Of a DNA stretch of 33,048 nucleotides, positions 1-6,499 are shown piece by piece. The DNA is from Chthonomonas sp. UBA6659. Its GTDB lineage: Bacteria; Armatimonadota; Fimbriimonadia; Fimbriimonadales; Fimbriimonadaceae. The DNA lies in contig DKKT01000071.1 in the NCBI GenBank assembly GCA_002455425.1, positions 80,718 through 113,765 of the forward strand. The letters run 5' to 3'. The position numbers were made by a program, and so were the translations under genes. Position 1 is the first letter of the stretch, and every line of letters starts with the position of its first letter. The notes beneath the pieces were generated by a model. That model worked only from the letters and a program-made list of their open reading frames with translations, was not told the DNA's origin and ran no database searches.

Positions 1-198
1 ATCGGCGAGCCGATGCGTCCGGCCGGAGAAGATCATGACTTCGTTCGGCGGACAGATGTAGAGGAATGCTTTCAGGCAGAGGATCAGGACGAGGAACACG
101 ACCAGAATCCCGATTGCGATCGGTGCCCATTGCATGAGCGTTCGCGCAATCTCGTCTGGATCGATCGCCCCGATCCCGGTAGGGAGCAACAAGTTCAC
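1..198 (-). CDS. Flotillin-like SPFH protein, N-terminal part (runs off the window)
   Basis: Only the first 66 codons are present. They read a short polar N-terminus, one hydrophobic membrane segment (about residues 25-46) and then the sequence CPPNEVMIFSGR. That pattern, a membrane anchor followed by a Cys/Pro-Pro-Asn motif and a 'v.i.sGR' strand, is typical of the start of flotillin/YuaG/YqiK proteins, which scaffold membrane microdomains. The start is GTG at 198, supported by a near-perfect Shine-Dalgarno AAGGAGG at 207-213, 8 nt upstream. An NfeD-like gene ends 19 nt upstream on the same strand, the classic yuaF-yuaG arrangement, which strengthens the call. The catalogue of downstream SPFH and coiled-coil domains cannot be seen because the gene is cut by the window edge. 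Confidence 0.8.
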   Translation of the reverse strand, partial: MNLLLPTGIGAIDPDEIARTLMQWAPIAIGILVVFLVLILCLKAFLYICPPNEVMIFSGRTHRLAD

Positions 199-206
199 CG
201 CTTCAA

Positions 207-213
207 CCTCCTT
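207..213 (-). promoter_or_regulatory. Shine-Dalgarno site deciding the flotillin GTG start
   Basis: On the minus strand this reads AAGGAGG, 8 nt before a GTG codon. It is the strongest ribosome-binding site in the window and fixes the start of the flotillin gene just after the NfeD-like stop codon. Confidence 0.8.
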
Positions 214-217
214 AGGT

Positions 218-784
218 TCACCCGAGTACGTCTTCGCGCTTGGCGACGCGTGCTCGGTCGCTTTCTATTGCAAGAATAATAACTTCTTCGCCGCTGTCGA
301 TCGGGTTCCCGCCGTCGCTGAACGCGAGCATGTCGATCAGTTCACCCCGAATCGTCGTTCTGATCTTGCCCGGCTGGTTCTCCTTGATCGGCACGAGGAG
401 CTTGGCCGGCATGCCCAGGAGCTCGGCGTCGCTCGTTCCGTCGCCCGCGGTGACATTGCGGATAAGCCGGATCAGGGCCGAGACCGCGAACCCCATCCCC
501 AGGCCGACGCCGACCGCGGTGATCAGCGTGGTCATCGCGTTCGCGAGATCGAAAATGGTGAAGAGAAGTCCAATGAGTCCGAACGTGGCAAGGGCGTACG
601 TCCAGAAGCGAACGCTGAGAAACGGAAGCCACGTGCCGTGACCGAGGTCGGTGTCATGGTCCGCGCCATGATCGGTGTCGTGGGAGACGTCGTGGTCGCC
701 GCCCGACTCGGAGTGGCCGAGAACCGCAGAGAGAACAATAAGCGCGCCGGCAACGATCGAAGTGACGATGTAGAGCGCAAGCAT
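218..784 (-). CDS. NfeD-like membrane protein (YuaF/YqiJ type)
   Basis: A 188-residue protein. It has an N-terminal hydrophobic helix (about 1-22), a His/Asp-rich loop (about 25-50, many HD pairs, possibly metal-binding or just polar), two more membrane helices (about 58-112) and a soluble C-terminal region (about 115-188) of beta-strand character. The last part contains 'lGmpAkllvpI' and 'GeeViIlaIesdrarV', which fits the OB-fold found at the end of NfeD proteins. NfeD proteins partner with flotillins in membrane microdomains, and the flotillin start lies directly downstream. The gene probably sits in one transcript with the cyclic-nucleotide-binding gene 70 nt upstream. No protease domain is present, so this is the short NfeD1b-like class. 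The family call rests on architecture plus context. Confidence 0.75.
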   Translation of the reverse strand: MLALYIVTSIVAGALIVLSAVLGHSESGGDHDVSHDTDHGADHDTDLGHGTWLPFLSVRFWTYALATFGLIGLLFTIFDLANAMTTLITAVGVGLGMGFAVSALIRLIRNVTAGDGTSDAELLGMPAKLLVPIKENQPGKIRTTIRGELIDMLAFSDGGNPIDSGEEVIILAIESDRARVAKREDVLG

Positions 785-854
785 GGCTTCAATCAGGATT
801 ACGAGGGTCTTTCAATGGGGTTGCGAGGCTGCCGTCAATCATAGCACGCGTCTG

Positions 855-1292
855 TCAGTCCAAATCGAGAAGCGACTCGATCTGGAGGTTGGCCTGCCGG
901 AGCCGCTCGCTGAGGGTCCGCGCGATGTTGGTGAGAATGCCGACCGCCATGATGGGGCGCTCGCTCATGAGTCGACGCAAGTCGTCGGCGGGCAGTGCGG
1001 CGAGACGCGATCGGCCGAGCGAGACGACAGTGGCGGACCGAGGCTTATCGTCGATGAGAGCAACTTCGCCGATCAAGCGTCCGGATCCGACTTTGGCGAT
1101 GACCTCGCCCGACGGGGTCTCGATCGAAGTCACGCCTTCGAGAACAATGTACAGGTCGTGGTTGTCGTCGTCCGCGCGGACCACATACTGACCGTTGGAG
1201 AACGTGAGCTCGCGCGCGATTTCGACGATCTTGTCCACGTCTTCGTCGCTCAAGCCTTGGGCGAGATAGCTGACCCTGATGACATCCCACAT
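855..1292 (-). CDS. Cyclic nucleotide-binding domain protein, stand-alone
   Basis: A 145-residue protein that is essentially one CRP-type cyclic-nucleotide-binding fold. It starts with a short helix (LSDEDVDKIVEIA), followed by the beta-roll with DLYIVLEG at about 46-53. The phosphate-binding cassette GEVALIDDKPRSATV (about 75-89) keeps the Glu (E76) and Arg (R85) that bind cyclic nucleotide phosphate and ribose in the family. There is no C-terminal helix-turn-helix, so it is not a CRP-like transcription factor; it may act as a sensor partner. It lies 70 nt upstream of the NfeD-like gene on the same strand, suggesting that the membrane-microdomain pair is linked to nucleotide signalling. A weak Shine-Dalgarno (AAAGGA) is about 12 nt before the ATG. 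Confidence 0.85.
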   Translation of the reverse strand: MWDVIRVSYLAQGLSDEDVDKIVEIARELTFSNGQYVVRADDDNHDLYIVLEGVTSIETPSGEVIAKVGSGRLIGEVALIDDKPRSATVVSLGRSRLAALPADDLRRLMSERPIMAVGILTNIARTLSERLRQANLQIESLLDLD

Positions 1293-1394
1293 CGCTTTCG
1301 TTGTCCTTTCGCTATCCCTTCATCTCCTGCTAGGAGCTCAAGGGGAGAGTCACGAGACTCCCTGAGGCTATCTTAGCCCGGAAGTTGCCCGATC

Positions 1395-2870
1395 GTGTGC
1401 GATTCGGTGTCGTCCAACGGGTATCTATGGGGGATGCGGGGTTCACCGGCTCGATCGGCGGTCCGCCCTCGGCTTGGTTCACTCGGGGGTGCGGCATTGC
1501 TGCGCCTCGTCGTGGTTCTCTTGGTGGGAATCGTCGGTGCAGGCGCCGCGATCGGGGCCGAATTCCGACTCTACTACGGCCCAGCGACGACTTCACGGCC
1601 TGCGATCGACGCGCGCGAAGCCCGACCCCGGACGGCCGGTCCCGCGCTCTTCGAACCCAAGTCGGGCTGCTATCTCGGAGCGTACATCGAGCTCGATCCG
1701 AGCCTCAAGAACGTCTTCGTCGACCAGAACGCCAGTCGGCGCAAACTCCCCTCTGAATTCGAGCTCGTTGTCGGGAAGTCTCACGCGATGTACTTCTTCT
1801 ACCTGGGGTACGGGAGGCCGCTTCCGATGGACTGGGTTCGGTATCTCGCCAAGCATGGGAAGTACGTTCACATCGCGCTCGAACCCAACGATGGGCTGCG
1901 GTTCGTCAAGGACGACGCCTATCTGCGAAAACTCGCCGACGACATGGCGCGGTCGGGGGCCAGGATCTTCCTTCGATTTGCTTCGGAGATGAACGGTCCC
2001 TGGGTCAACTACCACGGCGACCCCCAGCTGTACAAAGAGAAGTGGCGTCTCGTCACCCGCGTGATTCGAGAGCGGTGCACGAACGTAGCGATGGTCTGGT
2101 GCCCGTACGCGACGCCACTTCGCCCGATTCCCGACTACTATCCCGGTGACGAGTGGGTCGATTGGGTCGGGGTGAACATGTACAACGTCACCTACTTCAA
2201 TCAGGATCGCGACACGCCGGCCCACCACGTCGAGCCGACCGACCTGCTCGATCCGGTCTACAGGGCCTATGCCGATCGCAAACCGATCATGATCGCCGAG
2301 TACGCCACGACTCACTTCTCCGCACTCGAGAACAAGCCGGTCATCGGGTTCGCCGAGGACAATATTCGCCGGCTCTTCAAGGCCCTCCAGAGTCGGTATC
2401 CGCGGGTCAAGGCGATCAACTACTTCAACTCGAACAACCTGCTTCTTGCCCACCGCCAGAACAACAACTACACGGTCACCGGCGATCCGCGGGTCCTCGT
2501 CGCTTATCGTCAAGCGATCGCGCCGGAGTACTTTCTCGATGCCCCGACAAGCCCGGTGGCGGCGGGTCCGCTCGCGGCGGAAAAGACGACCGAGGCGTTC
2601 GCAGCCCAACTCGGGATGAGGCCGCTCGAAGACGGGCAGTCGTTCGAGGGCAAAGTCGTCGTCACCGCTTGGCTCGCCGACTATCGAGGCAAGCCGATCG
2701 TGCGGTTTCTCCTGGATGGCCGGGTGATTCCGAGCGCACAGAGGCAGGACTTCTGGGAGACCACCCTCGACCTCGCCGCGCTCGGCGGCCAAGAGCGCCG
2801 GCTCACGGTGGAGGCTCTGGACCCGAAGGGTCGTCAGGTCAGCATCCGGACGGTGCATGTCCGCGGATGA
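1395..2870 (+). CDS. Secreted GH26-like glycoside hydrolase
   Basis: About 491 residues from the GTG at 1395 (a GGAAG is about 10 nt upstream); an ATG at 1434 is an alternative start. An Arg-rich N-terminus is followed by a hydrophobic segment ending AIGAEF, which reads as a signal peptide or membrane anchor. The central part is a TIM-barrel glycosidase: RFASEMNGPW carries the likely acid/base Glu (about residue 198) and PIMIAEYAT the likely nucleophile Glu (about residue 302). The spacing and flanking words resemble GH26 beta-mannanases. The C-terminal ~100 residues look like a beta-sandwich accessory domain. The stop overlaps the start of prmC by 14 nt, so a polysaccharide-degrading gene heads a housekeeping operon. 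Substrate specificity cannot be read from the sequence. Confidence 0.7.
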   Translation: MCDSVSSNGYLWGMRGSPARSAVRPRLGSLGGAALLRLVVVLLVGIVGAGAAIGAEFRLYYGPATTSRPAIDAREARPRTAGPALFEPKSGCYLGAYIELDPSLKNVFVDQNASRRKLPSEFELVVGKSHAMYFFYLGYGRPLPMDWVRYLAKHGKYVHIALEPNDGLRFVKDDAYLRKLADDMARSGARIFLRFASEMNGPWVNYHGDPQLYKEKWRLVTRVIRERCTNVAMVWCPYATPLRPIPDYYPGDEWVDWVGVNMYNVTYFNQDRDTPAHHVEPTDLLDPVYRAYADRKPIMIAEYATTHFSALENKPVIGFAEDNIRRLFKALQSRYPRVKAINYFNSNNLLLAHRQNNNYTVTGDPRVLVAYRQAIAPEYFLDAPTSPVAAGPLAAEKTTEAFAAQLGMRPLEDGQSFEGKVVVTAWLADYRGKPIVRFLLDGRVIPSAQRQDFWETTLDLAALGGQERRLTVEALDPKGRQVSIRTVHVRG

Positions 2871-3681
2871 ACTGCGGCTCTCGGACTGGCTGTTCGAGGC
2901 CTCCGCGCGCCTGACGCGAGCCGGCATCGATTCGCCCGTCATCGAAGCGCAACTGCTTGCCTCCGGCGTCCTCGGTTGGTCGCGAAGCGAGGTGCTCACC
3001 CGCGGGGATCAGCGCGTCGAGCGCGCGCTCCTCGATGCGCTCCTCGAGCGTAGGCTGGCGCGTGAGCCTATCGCCTACCTCCTGGGTCGGCGCGAGTTTT
3101 TCGGACTGATGTTCGAGGTATCTCCGGCCGTGCTGATCCCTCGGCCCGAGACCGAGTTCCTCGTCGAGGCTGCGGTCCAGTGGGTCCGCAAGGACCCCTC
3201 CTTGGCCCGCATCGTCGATGTCGGGACCGGCTCGGGCTGCATTGCGGTATCCGTTGCTCACCGCCTTCCGCTGCCGGTCGTCGCGATCGATGTCAGTGCT
3301 GCCGCGCTGGCGGTCGCCCGTCGCAATGCGGAGGCGCTTGGCGTCACGATCGAGTTCGTGGAAGCCGACGGCATCGCATGGCTGGAGTCGGCGCTGCCGA
3401 CGGATCTCGTGGTCACGAATCCGCCCTACGTCGGGTTCAGCGACCCGCTCGAGCCGGAAATCCGCGATTATGAGCCCTCGATCGCGCTCTTTGCGGGCGT
3501 AGATGGGCTGGATTTCTACCGACGGCTCGCTCGGATCGAGCCCCGCCCTCCCCTGTTGATGGAGATCGGGTGGGGTCAGGATGCGGCAGTCGCCGGCCTG
3601 TTTGAGTCGGCCGGGTGGCGTCACATCGAGTCGTGGAGGGATTACGCCGGTATCGTACGGGTCCTAGGATTTCGCCCATAA
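2857..3681 (+). CDS. prmC: PrmC, release factor N5-glutamine methyltransferase
   Basis: A 274-residue protein of normal family length. It methylates the glutamine of the GGQ motif in peptide chain release factors, using S-adenosylmethionine. The N-terminal helical domain (about 1-85) ends in 'REPIAYLLGRREFFGL', a hallmark of PrmC. The SAM-binding loop is VDVGTGSG (GTGSG at about 123-127), and the catalytic NPPY motif is at 188-191, followed by the family's 'YVGFSDPLEPEIRDYEP' region. Its ATG lies inside the last codons of the GH26-like gene with no clear Shine-Dalgarno, suggesting translational coupling. The def gene follows after 9 nt. prmC, def and fmt form a logical translation-maturation cluster. 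Confidence 0.95.
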   Translation: MSADELRLSDWLFEASARLTRAGIDSPVIEAQLLASGVLGWSRSEVLTRGDQRVERALLDALLERRLAREPIAYLLGRREFFGLMFEVSPAVLIPRPETEFLVEAAVQWVRKDPSLARIVDVGTGSGCIAVSVAHRLPLPVVAIDVSAAALAVARRNAEALGVTIEFVEADGIAWLESALPTDLVVTNPPYVGFSDPLEPEIRDYEPSIALFAGVDGLDFYRRLARIEPRPPLLMEIGWGQDAAVAGLFESAGWRHIESWRDYAGIVRVLGFRP

Positions 3682-3684
3682 TCT
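3679..3684 (+). promoter_or_regulatory. -10-like box for leaderless transcription of def
   Basis: TAATCT overlaps the prmC stop codon and lies 6 nt before the ATG of def. There is no Shine-Dalgarno. This is the TAnnnT spacing expected for a leaderless promoter, as also seen upstream of several other genes in this window. Confidence 0.4.
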
Positions 3685-3690
3685 GCGCGG

Positions 3691-4227
3691 ATGGAGATCG
3701 TCGTCCCCGACGAATACAAGTACCTCTATGTCCGAAACGCCGAGCGTCCGGTCGTGAAGGTCCCCGATCCGGTGCTTCGACAGGTCGCCGCGCCGGTCAC
3801 GAAGGTCGGCGGCACCGAGTCGAAGCTCATCGACGAAATGATGCGGGTGATGCGAAAGGCGAATGGGATCGGACTCGCCGCCCCACAGCTTGGGATTCTG
3901 AAGCGGATCATCACGATTTCTCCCCACGGCATGCGGCCGCTCGCCCTCATCAATCCGACGATCACCTTTCGCGAGGGAAGCGCGATCGCCCAAGAGGGGT
4001 GCCTGAGCATCCCCGGGCTTTACGGAGACGTCGAACGCCACTTGAAGATCGAAGTAGAGGCGTACGATCGTCGAGGTAAGCCGGTCGCATTCGAAATGGA
4101 AGGGTTGCCGGCTCGGGTCGTCCAGCACGAGGTCGACCATCTGGACGGGGTGCTTTTCATCGACAAGGTCGGCCTGGCCACGCTCCACTGGATGCATCCT
4201 GAAGGCTCGGACGACGACGTCGAATGA
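3691..4227 (+). CDS. def: Peptide deformylase
   Basis: A 178-residue metalloenzyme that removes the formyl group from the N-terminal methionine of new proteins. All three signature motifs are intact: GIGLAAPQ at 59-66, EGCLS at 102-106 (metal ligand C104) and HEVDH at 146-150 (ligands H146 and H150, catalytic E147). About 20 extra residues precede the usual start of the fold, so initiation slightly downstream is possible, but no better start is seen. The stop codon overlaps the fmt start (ATGA), pairing deformylase with the formyltransferase that creates its substrates. Confidence 0.96.
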   Translation: MEIVVPDEYKYLYVRNAERPVVKVPDPVLRQVAAPVTKVGGTESKLIDEMMRVMRKANGIGLAAPQLGILKRIITISPHGMRPLALINPTITFREGSAIAQEGCLSIPGLYGDVERHLKIEVEAYDRRGKPVAFEMEGLPARVVQHEVDHLDGVLFIDKVGLATLHWMHPEGSDDDVE

Positions 4228-5138
4228 GGGTTGCTTACTTTGGGACGGCTGTGTTTGCGGTCCCCGCGCTTCGCGCTGTGGCCGATCACGTCGTCCTCGT
4301 CGTCAGCCAGCCCGATCGTCCGACCGGCCGAGGTCTCCAAACGCAGCCCTCGCCGGTGAAGCTGGCGGCGCTGGAACACGGTCTTCCGGTCGAAACCCCC
4401 GAAAAGTGCCGCACACCCGAGTTCGTCGAGTTTCTACGGAGCTTGGAATTGGATGTCCTGCTCGTCGCCGCCTATGGGCAGATTCTCTCGGTGGCGGTGC
4501 TCGAGAGCGCCCATCGCGGAGGCATCAACCTCCACGGATCGGTGCTGCCCCACTACCGCGGCGCGGCACCGATTCAGCGCGCGATCCTCGCGGGGGAGCG
4601 CCAGACCGGGATTACCCTCATCCAGATGGACAAGGGAATGGACTCGGGCGACTGCATTGCGATCGAGCACACCCCGATCGGCGAGGACGAAACCTACGGC
4701 GAACTGCAGGACCGGCTGGCAGCGATCGCGGCGGAAATGGCGGGCACGTGGCTTCCACGGATCGTAGCGGGCGATTATCCCCGCGTGCCCCAGGATCACG
4801 ACCACGCGACGTTCGCGCCGAAAGTGCTCAAGGAGGAGGCAGAACTGCGCTTCGAGCGTGCCGCGCCCGACGAGTACAACCGCTTCCGAGCGTTCACGCC
4901 CGCGCCAGGGCCGTTCCTGAGTCTCCCGGCTGGACCGATGCGAATCCGCCAGGCCCGCCTCGACTCCCGCGAGGGTGAGCCGGGGACGCTCCTCGCGCTC
5001 GATCCCGATCCAATCGTGGCGTTCTCCGTTGGGTCTCTGCGCTTGATCGAGGTCCAGCCGGCGGGGAAGCGGGCTATGGCGGGTCGCGACTGGGTGAACG
5101 GGGCTCGGCTCGCGCTGGGCGAGCGAATACCGGTCTGA
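4224..5138 (+). CDS. fmt: Methionyl-tRNA formyltransferase
   Basis: A 304-residue enzyme that transfers a formyl group from 10-formyltetrahydrofolate to initiator Met-tRNA. The N-terminal Rossmann domain starts MRVAYFGT. The catalytic region contains INLHGSVLPHYRGAAPIQ with N102 and H104, and KGMDSGD with D140; these correspond to the Asn-His-Asp triad of the family. The C-terminal ~100 residues form the OB-fold that helps bind tRNA. Its ATG overlaps the def stop by 4 nt (ATGA), so the two are translationally coupled. A short 36-nt gap separates it from scpA. Confidence 0.96.
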   Translation: MRVAYFGTAVFAVPALRAVADHVVLVVSQPDRPTGRGLQTQPSPVKLAALEHGLPVETPEKCRTPEFVEFLRSLELDVLLVAAYGQILSVAVLESAHRGGINLHGSVLPHYRGAAPIQRAILAGERQTGITLIQMDKGMDSGDCIAIEHTPIGEDETYGELQDRLAAIAAEMAGTWLPRIVAGDYPRVPQDHDHATFAPKVLKEEAELRFERAAPDEYNRFRAFTPAPGPFLSLPAGPMRIRQARLDSREGEPGTLLALDPDPIVAFSVGSLRLIEVQPAGKRAMAGRDWVNGARLALGERIPV

Positions 5139-5174
5139 CGCGACCTCTTCGGGCGGGGTATCGTCCTACCCTTC

Positions 5175-5966
5175 GTGGGTACCGGGCACGAACTTCAAAC
5201 GGTCGCCCCGACCGGACCCTTGGGGCTCTTCGCGCCGCCTTCCATTCACATCGAATGCGAGGCGTTTGTCGGCTCGCTCGGGACGCTGTTCGACTGTCTG
5301 CGCCGCCAGAAGGTCGACCTGCTCGACGTGCCCCTGTTTCCGATCTGTGAAGCGTACACGCTCTATCTGGTCGACCATGCGGGCCAGGACCTCGAAGCGG
5401 CGGCGACCGCGGTCGCGGCGCTCGCCTATCTGGTCGAACGCAAAGCCTGGCTCCTGATCCCGGCGCCTCCCGAAGAGGAGCCAGAGTACGAAGATCCGCC
5501 CGAGCTCATCGAGCCGACGGCCCACGAATACGCCCCCGCGATCGAACTCCTGAGTCGACGGATGCAAGAGCGCGAGCAGCGGTTCTTCCGCGCCGGCGAA
5601 GGCGAACTTGGGTACGAGATTCCGTTCGATCTCGGCGAGGTCACCGCCGACGATTTGGCGCGCGCCTTCGAGCGGTTGATCCTGCGCGCCCAGCCTGAGC
5701 CCCCGCCGTCCCTCGGGAAGCCGCGACGCTCGCTCACCGAGCAGATGGAACTTGTGCTCCGGGTCGTGGATCGAACCTGGCGGCCGCTCGATGGCCTGAT
5801 CGAGAGCCCGTTCACACGGCTGGAGGCCGTTTGGTGGTTCTTGGCTTTGCTCGAGCTGATCCGGCTTGGCCAAGTCGCGGTCCGGCTCGACGAAGGCGAG
5901 GTGGTGTTCCGCCGTCGGATGCCCGAGGACGATCTTCCCGTCCGGGAATTGGAGGCGGACGCCTGA
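5175..5966 (+). CDS. scpA: Segregation and condensation protein A
   Basis: A 263-residue ScpA/kleisin. It bridges the heads of the SMC dimer and binds ScpB, and is needed for chromosome compaction and segregation. The N-terminal family pattern is present in variant form (ECEAFVGSLGTLFDCLRRQKVDLLDVPLFPI), aligning with the common 'F.GPLDLLL.LI....iDI.dipI' motif, followed by an acidic linker (EEEPEYEDPPEL, about 96-107) and a C-terminal winged-helix-like region ending with LDEGEVVFRRR. The start is GTG at 5175. scpB follows immediately with overlapping stop and start codons. The 'PLD' core is replaced by 'SLG', so it is a divergent member. Confidence 0.9.
   Translation: MGTGHELQTVAPTGPLGLFAPPSIHIECEAFVGSLGTLFDCLRRQKVDLLDVPLFPICEAYTLYLVDHAGQDLEAAATAVAALAYLVERKAWLLIPAPPEEEPEYEDPPELIEPTAHEYAPAIELLSRRMQEREQRFFRAGEGELGYEIPFDLGEVTADDLARAFERLILRAQPEPPPSLGKPRRSLTEQMELVLRVVDRTWRPLDGLIESPFTRLEAVWWFLALLELIRLGQVAVRLDEGEVVFRRRMPEDDLPVRELEADA
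5951..5955 (+). promoter_or_regulatory. Shine-Dalgarno site pointing to a CTG start for scpB
   Basis: GGAGG lies 7 nt before CTG at 5963. The CTG shares bases with the scpA stop (CTGA). The position is ideal for a ribosome-binding site and supports starting scpB at an unusual codon. Confidence 0.55.
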
Positions 5967-6499
5967 ATCTGGTTCATTCGCTCGAAGCGCTCCTCTTCGT
6001 CGCCGAGGAGCCGGTCAGTGTCGTCAGTCTTGCTCACGCGCTCGAGGTGTCGGAAGCGGAGATCGAGCAGGGCCTCGAACGGCTGGGGGCGGCGTTGCTC
6101 AACGGAAGCGCGCTGCAACTGGTTCGCATCGCGGGCGGCTTTCAGCTCTGCACCCAGTCGGCCTATGCGGACACCGTTTCGCGCTTCCTGAAGCCCGAGC
6201 GGCCCAAGCTCAGCCGAAGCCTGATGGAGGTGCTCGCGATCGTCGCCTATCGCCAGCCGATCACCTTGGCCGAGGTCGATGCGGTTCGCGGGGTCCAGAG
6301 CGACTACAGCGTGCGTCAGCTTCAGGAGCGCCGGCTGATCCGCGACGTTGGGCGCAAGAAGACGCCGGGTCGTCCCGTGCTCTATGGGACGACCCAGCAG
6401 TTCCTCCACCAGTTCAACCTGAACGACCTGTCTCAGCTGCCGAAGCTCGCCGTCGATCAGCCGACGCTGCCGCTCATGGACGAAGTCGAAGCCGATTAG
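5963..6499 (+). CDS. scpB: Segregation and condensation protein B
   Basis: About 178 residues, normal for ScpB, which forms a dimer of winged-helix domains and binds ScpA in the SMC condensin complex. The protein begins LNLVHSLEALLFVAEEPVS, matching the conserved ScpB opening. The middle word LSRSLMEVLAIVAYRQPIT and 'RGVQSDYSVRQLQERRLI' are strong family signatures, as is GRPVLYGTT near the end. No ATG, GTG or TTG lies at the right place in this frame. The best start is CTG at 5963, overlapping the scpA stop as CTGA, with GGAGG 7 nt upstream. An alternative GTG at 5834 would add an Arg/Gly/Pro-rich N-terminus that is only the out-of-frame reading of scpA. The stop overlaps the convergent gene's stop by 4 nt. 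Confidence 0.92.
   Translation: MNLVHSLEALLFVAEEPVSVVSLAHALEVSEAEIEQGLERLGAALLNGSALQLVRIAGGFQLCTQSAYADTVSRFLKPERPKLSRSLMEVLAIVAYRQPITLAEVDAVRGVQSDYSVRQLQERRLIRDVGRKKTPGRPVLYGTTQQFLHQFNLNDLSQLPKLAVDQPTLPLMDEVEAD

Noticed and set aside
5834..5962. GTG at 5834 as the scpB start, with GGAGG 7 nt upstream
   Set aside because: The added 43 residues are Arg/Gly/Pro-rich and simply the alternative frame of scpA; the conserved ScpB sequence begins at 5963.
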